Source: Bacillus sp. 491mf (lineage in GTDB: Bacteria > Bacillota > Bacilli > Bacillales > Bacillaceae_G). Taken from it: a stretch of 64,000 bases of DNA. The position numbers were made by a program, and so were the translations under genes. The stretch lies in assembly GCF_900112415.1 (NCBI RefSeq), contig NZ_FOLV01000002.1:266940-330939 (forward strand), read 5' to 3'. Shown here piece by piece: positions 8,397 to 18,038 of the stretch. A model generated the notes under the pieces. The model made no database searches and was not told the origin of the DNA. It saw nothing but the letters and a program-made list of their open reading frames with translations. Within the stretch, counting starts at the first letter, position 1. Every line of letters begins with the position of its first letter.

Positions 8397-8951
8397 TTGA
8401 AAGTAGTAGCTGTTACAGGATATAAACCATTTGAACTGGGCCTTTTCTCAAATGAACATCCTGGTGTAGAGTACATAAAAAAAGCGGTGCGCAAAGGGTT
8501 ACTTTCGTTGTTAGATGAAGGATTAGAATGGGTAATTATTAGTGGGCAATTAGGGGTAGAGTTATGGACGGCTGAAGTGGTCTTTGATTTACAATTGGAA
8601 TACCCGGATTTAAAATTAGCTATATTTACCCCTTTTTTAGAGCAGGAAGAAAATTGGAAAGAAAACAATAGGGAGTATTATGAATTTATTCTTTCGCAAG
8701 CGGATCATGTGGATAGCATCACAAAGCGAAAATATGAAAGCCCAGAGCAATTCCGTTTAAAAAATCAATTTTTAATTGAAAAAAGTGATGCTTTGCTTGC
8801 TATGTATGATGAGGAAAAGCCCGGAAGTCCTAAATATATGGTGGAAGTAGGAAGAAAAAAAGCAGAAACTCAAAATTATCAATGTTATTTCATACTTTTT
8901 TCTGATTTACAAGATATAATAGAAGAAGAACAGTGGAATAAAGATATATGA
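8397..8951 (+). CDS. ypsA: YpsA family SLOG protein
   Basis: 184-residue protein of the DUF1273/SLOG family of nucleotide-related Rossmann-like proteins. [17 protein letters not shown], the Gly-rich loop [10 protein letters not shown] and [27 protein letters not shown] are the family's conserved blocks. B. subtilis YpsA has been linked to cell division and oxidative stress. It uses a TTG start, set by AAGGGGCG seven bases upstream. gpsB follows on the same strand as in B. subtilis, supporting a division-related context. Confidence 0.9.
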   Translation: MKVVAVTGYKPFELGLFSNEHPGVEYIKKAVRKGLLSLLDEGLEWVIISGQLGVELWTAEVVFDLQLEYPDLKLAIFTPFLEQEENWKENNREYYEFILSQADHVDSITKRKYESPEQFRLKNQFLIEKSDALLAMYDEEKPGSPKYMVEVGRKKAETQNYQCYFILFSDLQDIIEEEQWNKDI

Positions 8952-9021
8952 TTGACAAAATGAGCTGTTTCTGAAAAAATTTAAGTAATGAAAGTTTTGG
9001 TAAAGGCTTGAGGTGGAATGA

Positions 9022-9363
9022 ATGATTTCTGATAAAATTAAGTTAACAGCAAAAGATATTTTAGAAAAAGAGTTTAAAACAGGAATGCGAGGATATCAAC
9101 AAGAAGAAGTTGATAAGTTTTTAGATTTAATTATTAAGGACTATGAGGCGTTTCATAAGGAAGTTGAGCAATTAAAGCAGCAAAATGCACGTTTAAAACA
9201 AGAATTGGAAGAACAAAAACAAAAAGCGTTGAGTGTACAAGTACAACCGACACCATCGCCAATTTCGACTCCGCAACCAGTATATAACAATACAAATACA
9301 GACATTTTAAAACGTCTTTCGAATTTGGAGAAAGCTGTATTTGGAAGTAAACTATACGAGTAA
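9022..9363 (+). CDS. gpsB: Cell division protein GpsB
   Basis: 113-residue DivIVA-like adaptor that coordinates PBP1 and the division and elongation machineries at the membrane. The N-terminal DivIVA domain ([29 protein letters not shown]) is followed by a coiled coil (about 45-75), a Pro/Thr linker and a short C-terminal helix that forms trimers in relatives. Length is normal. It shares this window with its partner ponA. Confidence 0.95.
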   Translation: MISDKIKLTAKDILEKEFKTGMRGYQQEEVDKFLDLIIKDYEAFHKEVEQLKQQNARLKQELEEQKQKALSVQVQPTPSPISTPQPVYNNTNTDILKRLSNLEKAVFGSKLYE

Positions 9364-9408
9364 TGGAAGAGAATAAATAAGTTCGTAGTATTTTTCGGAT
9401 AAAAAACG

Positions 9409-9437
9409 TTGCAAAATATTTGTGTTTCCACTATACT
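9409..9437 (+). promoter_or_regulatory. Promoter of rnpB
   Basis: TTGCAA at 9409-9414 and TATACT at 9432-9437, spacer 17 bp, placing the start near 9444 just before the RNA's first stem. Confidence 0.8.
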
Positions 9438-9443
9438 AATTCA

Positions 9444-9858
9444 TGTCATAACGTTTGGGTAATCGCTGCAACTTTTTGTTGTAGAGGAAAGTCCATGCTC
9501 GCACGACCTGAGATGGTCGTAGTGTTCGTGCCTAGCGAAGTCATAAGCTAGGGTAATTTGGCGTAAAGCTGGATTAACGGCAGGGAAAAAACCTAAGTCC
9601 ATTTGGATATGGTTTGACTACCTTTAAAGTGCCACAGTGACGAAGTCCCAGAAGAAATGATGGGAGTGGAACGAGGTAAACCCCACGAGCGAGAAACCCA
9701 AATATTGGTAGGGGAACTTTTCCTAAGGAAATGAACGATGGGAAAGGACAGATGCAATTGCTCTGTAGATAGATGATTGCCACCGGAGTACGAGGCGTGG
9801 GCCGTTTGCAGTACAAAGGTACAGAACATGGCTTACAGAACGTTATGAACCAATCATG
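9444..9858 (+). ncRNA. rnpB: RNase P RNA, Bacillus type (class B)
   Basis: Catalytic RNA that matures tRNA 5' ends. Landmarks in order: GGGTAATCGCTGCA, GAGGAAAGTCCATGCTCGCA, GTTCGTGCCTAGCGAAGTCA, AAGTGCCACAGTGACGAAGT, GAGTGGAACGAGGTAAACCC, GAGCGAGAAACCCAAAT, GACAGA…TAGATAGATGATTGCC, CAGTACAAAGG and ATGGCTTACAGAACGTTATG. The first and last segments pair (CATAACGTT with AACGTTATG). Ends are estimated from the promoter and this closing stem. Confidence 0.97.
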
Positions 9859-9867
9859 AATTTGTTC

Positions 9868-9900
9868 AGCTCTCCTTTGTAAGAGGAGGGCTTTTTATTT
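9868..9900 (+). terminator. Terminator of rnpB
   Basis: AGCTCTCC / GGAGGGCT stem followed by TTTTTATTT. Confidence 0.8.
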
Positions 9901-10053
9901 GTATGAAGTTTTGGAATGTGAGTTAAAATGGTAAAGAAAGTTTTGTAAACTTAATGAAATTGTATTGAATGAAGATGTTATGAATTTTACTGATCGGCAG
10001 AGAGGATTATATTGCTGATTATTGCTTGATTATACATTATGAGGAGAATGAAG

Positions 10054-11190
10054 ATGGGAAAAGTTACTTTAATTGCAACTGCTGCAATGGGAATTGAAGC
10101 GCTTGTTGCAAGAGAAGTTCGCAATCTCGGTTATGAATGCCAGGTAGACAATGGTAAAGTAACGTTTGAAGCGGACGAAAAAGCTATTTGTCGTAGTAAT
10201 CTATGGCTCCGTACAGCGGATCGTGTGAAAATTAAAGTTGGTGAATTTAAGGCAACAACATTTGATGAATTATTTGAAAAAACAAAGGCCCTAAATTGGG
10301 GGGATTATATCCCGGAAAACGGAGAATTCCCTGTTATCGGTAAATCGATCAAATCTACATTGTTTAGTGTGCCGGATTGTCAAAGTATCGTAAAAAAAGC
10401 TGTCGTGGAAAAATTGAAAAGTACATATAGACGTACAACATGGTTTGAAGAGGATGGCCCACTATTTCGTATTGAGATTGCATTATTAAAAGATGTGGCA
10501 ACGTTGACAATTGATGCAAGTGGTGTTGGGCTTCATAAGCGTGGATACCGCGTTGGACAAGGGGATGCACCGTTAAAAGAAACGCTGGCAGCTTCGTTAA
10601 TTATGTTAACAAACTGGAAACCAGATCGTCCGTTTGTAGATCCATTTTGCGGTTCTGGAACAATTCCACTTGAAGCGGCGTTAATTGGTCAAAATATTGC
10701 TCCAGGCTTTAACCGTGAATTTGCTTCTGATGGTTGGGGTTGGGTTGGTAAAGAAAATTGGCGCATAGCTCGTGAAGAAGTAGAGGACTTAGCAAATTAC
10801 GATCAACCGCTTCAAATTATCGGATCAGATATTGATCATCGTATGGTACAGGTTGCACAAGATAATGCTGATGAAGTAGGACTTGGTGATCTGATTACAT
10901 TTAAGCAAATGCAAGTAAAAGATTTTACTACAAAAGAGGAATACGGTTACGTTGTGACGAATCCTCCATACGGAGAACGTTTAAGTGAAAAGCCTCTTGT
11001 TGAAAAAATGTATGCGGAGATGGGACAGGCCTTCCGCCCGCTAGATACGTGGTCTTTATATGTATTAACAAGCCATCCTGAATTTGAGAAATGGTTTGGC
11101 AAAGATGCATCGAAGAAACGTAAGTTATTTAATGGATTTATTCGCACTGATTACTACCAGTATTTCGGTAAACGTCCGCCGCGCGATTAG
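10054..11190 (+). CDS. ypsC: THUMP-domain RNA N2-guanine methyltransferase YpsC
   Basis: 378-residue S-adenosylmethionine-dependent methyltransferase of the RlmL/YpsC family that modifies guanine in 23S rRNA. A THUMP RNA-binding region covers about residues 45-155. The Rossmann domain shows FVDPFCGSGTIPLEAAL (SAM loop) and TNPPYGERL (NPPY catalytic motif). I take ATG 10054 (MGKVTLIATAAMGIEALV) because GAGGAG at 10041-10046 lies seven bases before it; two in-frame ATG upstream overlap or precede that site. Confidence 0.93.
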   Translation: MGKVTLIATAAMGIEALVAREVRNLGYECQVDNGKVTFEADEKAICRSNLWLRTADRVKIKVGEFKATTFDELFEKTKALNWGDYIPENGEFPVIGKSIKSTLFSVPDCQSIVKKAVVEKLKSTYRRTTWFEEDGPLFRIEIALLKDVATLTIDASGVGLHKRGYRVGQGDAPLKETLAASLIMLTNWKPDRPFVDPFCGSGTIPLEAALIGQNIAPGFNREFASDGWGWVGKENWRIAREEVEDLANYDQPLQIIGSDIDHRMVQVAQDNADEVGLGDLITFKQMQVKDFTTKEEYGYVVTNPPYGERLSEKPLVEKMYAEMGQAFRPLDTWSLYVLTSHPEFEKWFGKDASKKRKLFNGFIRTDYYQYFGKRPPRD

Positions 11191-11253
11191 TATAAAACTT
11201 CTTTAGAACGCATATACTTGCTATTATGCGATAATCTAAAGGAGGAAGCGCTA

Positions 11254-11439
11254 ATGGATGGTTTGCAATTTTCCATTATTCAAAAGGCTATTCATCGAAC
11301 GTATGATGAATTAGAGAAGGAAGTAAACCTTCACGGCGTAGCCGATTATGAGTTAGAAAGAGCACGTGAAGAGTATTTATCAGCTTTATCACATGAAACT
11401 TTAATTGATAAGCGATATTTAAAATCATTGATAGAGTAG
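11254..11439 (+). CDS. Small conserved-looking hypothetical protein
   Basis: 61 residues (MDGLQFSIIQKAIHRTYDEL…), strongly acidic and helical, no membrane segment. AAAGGAGGAAG nine bases before ATG is an excellent ribosome site, and a terminator follows directly. I do not recognise the family. It lies between ypsC and the helicase gene and may be transcribed with ypsC. Confidence 0.7.
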   Translation: MDGLQFSIIQKAIHRTYDELEKEVNLHGVADYELERAREEYLSALSHETLIDKRYLKSLIE

Positions 11440-11472
11440 AAAAGTTTTCCTTCATTCAGGAAAACTTTTTTC
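11440..11472 (+). terminator. Terminator after the 61-residue gene
   Basis: AAAAGTTTTCC / GGAAAACTTTT stem with T6. Confidence 0.85.
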
Positions 11473-11502
11473 GCTCAATTGTAGTGCAAACAACAAGAAA
11501 AC

Positions 11503-11541
11503 AGCAACTGCTCTTTATATGAGGAGTTGCTCTGTCTTTTT
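11503..11541 (+). terminator. Second hairpin, possible terminator or leader element
   Basis: AGCAACT / AGTTGCT stem with a long loop, followed by CTGTCTTTTT. It may back up the preceding terminator or lie in the leader of the helicase gene. Confidence 0.45.
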
Positions 11542-11571
11542 ATATAGAAATTGAGTAGTTGGAGGAATAGC

Positions 11572-13509
11572 ATGTTTACGAAGCAAAAGTTGCCATTTGA
11601 AGTGGGGAAACAAGATAATTTTTTCGACAAGTTAAATGAGTGGATTGGAGACGTATTTTACGACGTTTTACCAGAAAAGGGATTTGAAGAGCGTGATGAG
11701 CAAATTTTTATGGCGTTTCAATTAGAACGAGCATTTCAAGAGAAAAAAGTAATGTTTGCTGAGGCGGGTGTTGGAACAGGAAAAACGATTGTATATCTGC
11801 TATATGCAATTTGTTATGCGCGCTATACAGGAAAGCCAGCTGTTATTGCTTGTGCAGACGAAACATTAATTGAACAGCTAGTAAAAGAAGAAGGCGACAT
11901 TGCGAAATTATCAGAAGCATTAGGGTTATCAGTTGATGTGCGTCTAGCTAAATCAATGGACAATTATTTATGCTTACGTAAACTTGAAGATGTAATGAGT
12001 GGACGAGCTCCAGAAGTAATTGAAGATTTATATTATGAATTGCCACAATTCGTATTTGATCATGGAACGCTGCAAAACTTTACTCATTACGGTGATCGCA
12101 AAGAGTTTCCGTTATTAAATGATGAAGAATGGTCAAAAGTATCGTGGGATTATTTCCAAGATTGTTTTACATGTGAGTCCCGACATCGCTGCGGACAAAC
12201 ATTATCTCGTGAACATTATCGTAAAGCTGCAGATTTAATTATTTGTTCGCAAGATTTCTATATGGACCATATTTGGACATATGATGCGCGTAAACGTGAA
12301 GGACAAATGCCATTGTTACCAGAGAGTAGCTGCGTTGTTTTTGATGAAGGTCATCTTGTGGAGTATGCAGCGCAAAAAGCACTTACGTATCGTTTAAAAC
12401 AAACAATGATGGAACAACTTTTAACACGACTACTGCAAAATGATATTCGCGAAGAGTTTGCTTATTTAGTAGAGGAAACAATTTGGCAAACAGAGCAGTT
12501 TTTTGAGGCGCTTAAAGAAAGTAAGAAGGAAATTGCTGGTTCTAATCGATTAGAAATTCAATTAACAGAAAAAGTCACGAAAGAAGCGAAACGCCTATAT
12601 GCAAAAATCTCTGAAGTCGGCGATGCGCTAGTTTTTGAAAGTGAAATGTACACAGTAAACACATATGATTTAAATATTGTTGATGAGCATTTGGATGTAT
12701 TAGAGCATTCATTACGCTTATTTATGCATGAGAAAAATGTAATTACGTGGGGAGAAGAAAGCGATGGTTCCTTTACGCTTGTAATTATGCCGCGTGCTGT
12801 AGAAGAAGTGCTACAAGAAAAAGTATTCTCCAAAAAAATCCCGTACATCTTTTCATCTGCAACATTATCAGAAAATGACTCATTTGCGTTTACTGCAAAT
12901 AGCTTAGGGGTAAAAGATTATTTATCATTCTCTGTTGCTTCACCGTTTGATTATGAAGAACAAATGAAAGTGTACTTACCGTCATATACGAAGGAAAATG
13001 AATGGGAACGAAAATGTCAATATACACTTGAGAACATTCAAAAAACAAATGGACGCACGCTTGTATTATTCCGCACAACACAAGAGCTTGCGGCGTTCAA
13101 AGAATATGTGAATAAAGAGCAAATGTCTGTTCCGTTCTTATATGAAGGAGACCAGGAAATTAGTCAGCTTGTTTCTCGTTTCCAAAATGAAGAAGAGACT
13201 GTGCTTTGTGCGGTTCATTTATGGGAAGGTTTAGATATTCCAGGTTCATCTTTATCTCATGTTATTATTTGGTCGCTTCCATTCCCTCCAAATGATCCTG
13301 TATTTGAAGCGAAGCGTAAGCACGTGAATGATCCATTTTGGGATGTTGATGTACCATATATGATTTTACGTCTTCGTCAAGGAATCGGTCGTTTAATTCG
13401 TACGAGTGAAGATGAAGGATATATTTCGTTATTCCTATCAGAAGATGAAAATGAAAAGGTAGTAGAAGCTGTGAAACAGGTGCTTCCAGTAGAAGGTACA
13501 GTGCTTTAG
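11572..13509 (+). CDS. ypvA: DinG/XPD-type DNA helicase YpvA
   Basis: 645-residue superfamily 2 helicase. Walker A (EAGVGTGKT, near residue 65) and the DEGH box (VVFDEGHLVEYAA) are clear, and the C-terminal motor has the LWEGLDIPG and RQGIGRLIR motifs. Between them lies CFTCESRHRC, a C-x2-C-x5-C cluster with an upstream Cys (NYLCLRKL), consistent with the [4Fe-4S] domain of XPD/DinG helicases. Start ATG 11572 follows ggagga by five bases. Expected role is unwinding DNA in repair; its position after ypsC matches ypvA of B. subtilis. Confidence 0.88.
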   Translation: MFTKQKLPFEVGKQDNFFDKLNEWIGDVFYDVLPEKGFEERDEQIFMAFQLERAFQEKKVMFAEAGVGTGKTIVYLLYAICYARYTGKPAVIACADETLIEQLVKEEGDIAKLSEALGLSVDVRLAKSMDNYLCLRKLEDVMSGRAPEVIEDLYYELPQFVFDHGTLQNFTHYGDRKEFPLLNDEEWSKVSWDYFQDCFTCESRHRCGQTLSREHYRKAADLIICSQDFYMDHIWTYDARKREGQMPLLPESSCVVFDEGHLVEYAAQKALTYRLKQTMMEQLLTRLLQNDIREEFAYLVEETIWQTEQFFEALKESKKEIAGSNRLEIQLTEKVTKEAKRLYAKISEVGDALVFESEMYTVNTYDLNIVDEHLDVLEHSLRLFMHEKNVITWGEESDGSFTLVIMPRAVEEVLQEKVFSKKIPYIFSSATLSENDSFAFTANSLGVKDYLSFSVASPFDYEEQMKVYLPSYTKENEWERKCQYTLENIQKTNGRTLVLFRTTQELAAFKEYVNKEQMSVPFLYEGDQEISQLVSRFQNEEETVLCAVHLWEGLDIPGSSLSHVIIWSLPFPPNDPVFEAKRKHVNDPFWDVDVPYMILRLRQGIGRLIRTSEDEGYISLFLSEDENEKVVEAVKQVLPVEGTVL

Positions 13510-13534
13510 AGTGACATCTTTCTCTTTTTAATCG

Positions 13535-13566
13535 GAAAAAGCTTGGCGTTTGCTAAGCTTTTTTTC
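13535..13566 (+). terminator. Terminator of ypvA
   Basis: AAAAAGCTTGGC / GCTAAGCTTTTT stem-loop with T-run. Confidence 0.85.
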
Positions 13567-13634
13567 TATTAGAAAAGGAATTTATTTGTTTATGTCGAAA
13601 TAAGGGTGAGGTAGAAAAAGGAGGTTTTTATAAT

Positions 13635-15152
13635 ATGACGATTGCTACATATGAAGTAGAAAAAGAATTTTTAGCATATGTGAAAAAGATTGGAAATTAC
13701 GGGGAAGCATTAAGTCTAATATTTTGGGATTTACGAACAGGAGCACCGAAGAAGGGTGTCGATCAGCGCTCGGAAGTAATTGGGATGCTTTCATCAGAGG
13801 TTTTTTCATTATCGACTTCTGATGAGATGGAACGATATTTAAAAGAATTAGAACAGCTAATTGCAGATAATAAAATTTCTGAAACAACGAAGAAAATTGT
13901 AGAAGAGTGCCGCAAAGAGTATGATCGGAATAAAAAAATTCCACAGACCGAGTATGAAGAGTTTGTCAAATTACAAGCAAAATCGGAAAGTATTTGGGGA
14001 GAAGCTCGTGAAAAATCTGATTTTGAAATGTTTCGGCCATACTTAGAAAAAATTGTTGAATATAAGAAGAAATTTATTACATATTGGGGTTATGAAACTT
14101 ATAAATATAATACGCTTTTAGATATGTATGAGCCAGGTATTACGGTAGAAGTGTTAGATCATGTATTTGGACAACTACGTGAGCGTATTGTTCCGCTTGT
14201 AAAAGAAATTTCCAAGTCCGATAAAGAATTAAAAACAAATGCTTTATTTGAACATTTTTCAAAAGAACAACAAAAGAATTTCACTTTAGGGTTACTAAAA
14301 CAATTAAATTATAATTTCGAGGCCGGTCGTCTAGATGAAACGATACATCCTTTTGAAATAACATTAAATAGAGGGGATGTTCGCATTACGACTCGTTATG
14401 ATGAGAATGACTTCCGCATGGCAGTTTTCGGAACAATTCATGAATGTGGACATGCTGTATATGAACAAAATATTTCAGAAGAATTAGAAGGTACACCGCT
14501 TTGCAGTGGTACATCAATGGGGATTCATGAATCACAATCATTATTCTTTGAAAACTTTATTGGACGTAATAAATCATTTTGGAAGAAGAATTATGATGTA
14601 TTGAAACAATTTAGTGATGGACAATTTGAAAGTGTATCACTAGATGATTTCTATGATGCAATTAATGAGTCAAAACCTTCCTTTATTCGTATTGAAGCGG
14701 ATGAACTGACATACCCGCTTCATGTTATGGTTCGTTATGAACTGGAGAAAGAATTATTTGATGGAACATTAGAAGTAAAAGACTTGCCAGCAGCATGGAA
14801 TGATAAAATGGAAAGTTATTTAGGTATACGTCCAGAAACGGATGCACAGGGTGTACTCCAAGATGTGCATTGGTCAGATGGATCGTTTGGCTACTTCCCA
14901 TCTTATGCACTTGGTTATATGTACGCAGCGCAATTTAAACATAAGATGTTAGAAGAGATTCCAAACTATGATGCATTACTAGCGGAAGGAAACGTGACAC
15001 CAATTCGTGAATGGTTAACAAAAAACATTCACCAATATGGGAAAACGAAAAAGCCTTTAGAAATTTTACAAGATGTAACGGGTGAAGGATTGAATGCGAA
15101 TTATTTAGCAGATTATTTAGAGGCGAAGTATAAAGAGATTTATGAACTATAA
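13635..15152 (+). CDS. ypwA: M32 (Taq) metallocarboxypeptidase
   Basis: 505-residue thermostable-type carboxypeptidase that removes C-terminal amino acids. The zinc site GTIHECGHAVYEQN (HExxH) and a downstream HESQSLFFEN Glu motif are those of peptidase family M32, and the length is typical. No signal peptide, so it is cytoplasmic. A strong aaaggagg site precedes ATG and a terminator follows; it stands alone. B. subtilis YpwA is the counterpart. Confidence 0.93.
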   Translation: MTIATYEVEKEFLAYVKKIGNYGEALSLIFWDLRTGAPKKGVDQRSEVIGMLSSEVFSLSTSDEMERYLKELEQLIADNKISETTKKIVEECRKEYDRNKKIPQTEYEEFVKLQAKSESIWGEAREKSDFEMFRPYLEKIVEYKKKFITYWGYETYKYNTLLDMYEPGITVEVLDHVFGQLRERIVPLVKEISKSDKELKTNALFEHFSKEQQKNFTLGLLKQLNYNFEAGRLDETIHPFEITLNRGDVRITTRYDENDFRMAVFGTIHECGHAVYEQNISEELEGTPLCSGTSMGIHESQSLFFENFIGRNKSFWKKNYDVLKQFSDGQFESVSLDDFYDAINESKPSFIRIEADELTYPLHVMVRYELEKELFDGTLEVKDLPAAWNDKMESYLGIRPETDAQGVLQDVHWSDGSFGYFPSYALGYMYAAQFKHKMLEEIPNYDALLAEGNVTPIREWLTKNIHQYGKTKKPLEILQDVTGEGLNANYLADYLEAKYKEIYEL

Positions 15153-15158
15153 AAAGGA

Positions 15159-15188
15159 AAAGGAGCTGCTTCATTGCAGCTCCTTTTT
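15159..15188 (+). terminator. Terminator of ypwA
   Basis: AAGGAGCTGC / GCAGCTCCTT stem with T5. Confidence 0.9.
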
Positions 15189-15208
15189 GTGAACTAGGGG
15201 GTTAAAGA

Positions 15209-15673
15209 GTGGGGTATATTTTTAAAGCGATGACACAAGAGGAAGCAAGGGAAATCGCATATAACTGGCATTATGAAGGGGAATATTCTTTTTATGATAT
15301 GGAAGCAGACATGGAAGATTTAGAAGGATTTTTAAACGATGAATTAAGAGTAGACACTACATTTGTAGTTCAGGAAAACAAAATGCTGGTTGGCTTTTTT
15401 AGTTTTCATAAGATAGACAATCAAACAGTGGACATTGGGTTAGGGATGAGGCCTGATATAACAGGAAATGGTCTTGGATTAAAATTTGTAAAGGCTGGGT
15501 TAGCCTTTAGTGAAAAAAAATATCACCCTAAATATATGACGCTATCAGTCGCGACATTTAATAAAAGGGCAATTAAAGTATATAAGAAGGCAGGATTTAA
15601 AGCGGTTGGTACATTTGTTCAAGAGACAAATGGCGGGCGCTATGAGTTTTTAAAAATGATGTATTCGATTTAG
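15209..15673 (+). CDS. GNAT family N-acetyltransferase
   Basis: 154-residue acetyl-CoA-dependent acetyltransferase, substrate unknown. The acetyl-CoA loop region is GMRPDITGNGLGLKFVKAGL (Q/RxxGxG/A-like), followed by FNKRAIKVYKKAGFKAVG, the usual C-terminal GNAT pattern. GTG start with agggggt upstream. It is a single gene between two terminators. Confidence 0.85.
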   Translation: MGYIFKAMTQEEAREIAYNWHYEGEYSFYDMEADMEDLEGFLNDELRVDTTFVVQENKMLVGFFSFHKIDNQTVDIGLGMRPDITGNGLGLKFVKAGLAFSEKKYHPKYMTLSVATFNKRAIKVYKKAGFKAVGTFVQETNGGRYEFLKMMYSI

Positions 15674-15711
15674 ACCTTCGGGTACATGGATTCAATAGAT
15701 ATACTTGAAAT

Positions 15712-15741
15712 GAAGCAGAGGGGGCTCCCTCTGCTTTTCAT
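15712..15741. terminator. Bidirectional terminator, GNAT / oxidase operon
   Basis: GAAGCAGAGGG / CCCTCTGCTTTTC hairpin between convergent genes. Confidence 0.85.
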
Positions 15742-17391
15742 TTACCACAATTTAAAGCCTTTCGAACCAGGCGGCGCATTTTGAATCATATCTATAAACG
15801 GAATCGTGTAGGCGAATAAAATAAGTAGTGCTGTAATACCGAGCCATAGTTTCCAGTTCTCAAAGACCATTGGTGGTTGATCAGATGCATCAGATACTTC
15901 TGCAACTGGAAATTCAGTATGGCCTTTTGGTGCGAAGAAAGCAAGGTCTAGGAAAATGATGATAGCTAAAATGATTCCGACAAATAAAATTGTGCCGCCA
16001 ACTGCTTGGGCAATTTGATATGGTATCCATTCAACTGCTTGTGGTGCATTGCCGTATGTGGAAAAAGAAGAGCGGCGCGGAGCTCCTAATAATCCAGCAA
16101 AGTGCATTCCAGCAGACATGAAAAACATTCCAAGTGACCATACACAAGTTTGAATCATCGCAAGGCGATTCATCTCTTTTGTCAATACACGTCCTGTTAA
16201 GTGGGGGATTAGCCAATAGCCAATTCCAAAAAATGTGAGTACAACAGATGTAGCTAATGTTAAATGAAAATGTCCTGTTATCCAGATGGTATTATGAACT
16301 ACTTGATTTAATTGATGACTTGCATTTACAAGTCCTCCAGCTCCGGCTGGGATAAACATAAGCATTCCAACGAACGGTGCAAAGAACCTAGCGTCAGACC
16401 ATGGAAGCACACGAAGCCAACCGAATAGTCCAGTTGCTCCTTTTGAACGTCCATATTGTTCAAATGATGCAAATAGAGAGAATGCCGTCATTAATGAAGG
16501 GATAATAACCATAAATGTTAAAACAACCTGTAAGTATTTCCACCCCGGATCGATTCCAGGTTCTGTTAATTGGTGGTGAAATCCAACTGGAACGGAAAAC
16601 AATAAGAACAAAATAAACGATAAACGAGCGAGAGAATCACTAAAAACTTTTCCACCAATAATTTTTGGAATGATGACATACCATGCCATATAAGCAGGAA
16701 GAAGCCAAAAATAGACGAGTGGATGACCAAAATACCAGAATAATGTTCTGCTGACAAGAACATCAATTTTATCAACAATGCCTAGGCTCCAAGGAATGAA
16801 TTGTACGAGTGCTGTTGCAGCAACGCCAATCGTTGCAACAAGCCAAAGGAGCATTGTAATAACAGCCATGAAGCTCAGCAATGGACCGACTTTTCCTTTA
16901 TTGTGTTTCTTCCAGGTGCGATAGTGAGCGAACATTGCAAAACCGCTAAACCAACTGCCGACAATAACGAGGGTAAGACCGATGTAAAAACCAGGATGAG
17001 CTTTTAGCGGAGCATAAAATGTATAGAGAACGGTGGCCTTATTTAACAGTATAAAAACAGCGGTCAGGGCGGTCCCGATTGTCATAAGCCAAAAGCCAAT
17101 CCAACCTGTCCTCCGCACGCCTTTTGAAAGAGTGCCTGTTGTTTTACTCATACAAGCAAATAAAAAACCGATAATAAAAAATGTTGTTAATACGAGTCCT
17201 AGTAATACGCCGTGTGTTGTTAACACTTGATAATAACCAATATTAGCTGGAAGATTAAACTTTCCAGATCGGACAAGTACTTGTAATAGTCCGCATAATC
17301 CGCCTAAGAATAGAGCGATAAATGCAACATGGATATGAGCCATTGCTAATTTTGCATCGCGTTTACTTATTTTATCTTGCAGTGCGATCAT
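15742..17391 (-). CDS. cbaA: ba3-type cytochrome c oxidase subunit I
   Basis: 549-residue haem-copper oxidase subunit with about 13 membrane segments, carrying haem b, haem a3 and CuB; it reduces oxygen to water and pumps protons. The His-rich ligand segments WYFGHPLVYFWLLP and NTIWITGHFHLTLA are visible. The sequence is of the divergent ba3 (B) class, as in Thermus, not the caa3 type. Its start overlaps the subunit II stop (ATGA). High-affinity ba3 enzymes serve at low oxygen. Confidence 0.92.
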   Translation of the reverse strand: MIALQDKISKRDAKLAMAHIHVAFIALFLGGLCGLLQVLVRSGKFNLPANIGYYQVLTTHGVLLGLVLTTFFIIGFLFACMSKTTGTLSKGVRRTGWIGFWLMTIGTALTAVFILLNKATVLYTFYAPLKAHPGFYIGLTLVIVGSWFSGFAMFAHYRTWKKHNKGKVGPLLSFMAVITMLLWLVATIGVAATALVQFIPWSLGIVDKIDVLVSRTLFWYFGHPLVYFWLLPAYMAWYVIIPKIIGGKVFSDSLARLSFILFLLFSVPVGFHHQLTEPGIDPGWKYLQVVLTFMVIIPSLMTAFSLFASFEQYGRSKGATGLFGWLRVLPWSDARFFAPFVGMLMFIPAGAGGLVNASHQLNQVVHNTIWITGHFHLTLATSVVLTFFGIGYWLIPHLTGRVLTKEMNRLAMIQTCVWSLGMFFMSAGMHFAGLLGAPRRSSFSTYGNAPQAVEWIPYQIAQAVGGTILFVGIILAIIIFLDLAFFAPKGHTEFPVAEVSDASDQPPMVFENWKLWLGITALLILFAYTIPFIDMIQNAPPGSKGFKLW

Positions 17392-17861
17392 TTCTCAGTC
17401 ACCTCTACTTTCGCGCTCATCATATGATGGCCTGTTCCGCAATATTCATTGCATACAATTAAATACTCACCAGCTTTGTGAAACACTTGAGAAGCTGTGC
17501 TCACATAGCCGGGCTCGATCATCATATTCACATTTGTTCCCGCAATTTCAAAGCCGTGTACAACATCTTTCGTTGCAACAACAAAGTCAACTTTGGCCCC
17601 TTTTGGCACTTTAATGACATTTGGTGTAAAGGAAAATGCTTGTGAGACAATGGTTACTTGATAATGATCTTTCCCGACTTGCTTTACACCAGGGTGATCA
17701 AAGGGAGCAGTCGCATTTACTTTTTCTGGATTGATTGTCGTTAAGCAACTAGGCGGCTGGTTTCCCATATAAAACGCGCTTACTCCAATTACAGCTAAAA
17801 AAACAAATAATGAACCGATACCGAAAATGAGCCAAATTTTTTCGTACTTATGCAAGTGCAT
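17388..17861 (-). CDS. cbaB: ba3-type cytochrome c oxidase subunit II
   Basis: 157 residues: one N-terminal membrane anchor (about 10-32) and an external cupredoxin domain with the CuA site CNEYCGTGHHMM (C-x3-C-x3-H-x2-M). It takes electrons from cytochrome c and passes them to subunit I, with which it overlaps by 4 bp. The short single-anchor form is that of ba3 oxidases. Confidence 0.92.
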   Translation of the reverse strand: MHLHKYEKIWLIFGIGSLFVFLAVIGVSAFYMGNQPPSCLTTINPEKVNATAPFDHPGVKQVGKDHYQVTIVSQAFSFTPNVIKVPKGAKVDFVVATKDVVHGFEIAGTNVNMMIEPGYVSTASQVFHKAGEYLIVCNEYCGTGHHMMSAKVEVTEK

Positions 17862-17891
17862 ATCTCATCTCCCCCTTATTTCTGAGTAATA

Positions 17892-18038
17892 CTACAATCG
17901 ATTTACAAAAATTTGATATACACTAAACCATGTAAAGATTAAAAAGAATCCAAGGAAAAAAACAAAAATTAATGTACCTTTAAGTGAGCTCTCCTTTTGT
18001 TTTCTCTTCACCGGTTGTTGTAATTTACGTTCCCCCAT
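17892..18038 (-). CDS. ba3 oxidase subunit IIa-like peptide
   Basis: 48 residues starting MGERKLQQPVKRKQKESS, followed by one membrane helix (GTLIFVFFLGFFLIFTWFSV) and ending FVNRL. A strong aaggaggg site precedes the ATG. It is first in the operon, 30 bp before subunit II. Such single-helix IIa proteins supply the missing second helix of subunit II in ba3 oxidases. It is small enough to be missed by automatic annotation. Confidence 0.85.
   Translation of the reverse strand: MGERKLQQPVKRKQKESSLKGTLIFVFFLGFFLIFTWFSVYQIFVNRL

Noticed and set aside
9574-9829. Minus-strand frames over rnpB
   Set aside because: Antisense to the RNase P RNA, whose conserved segments explain the sequence fully.
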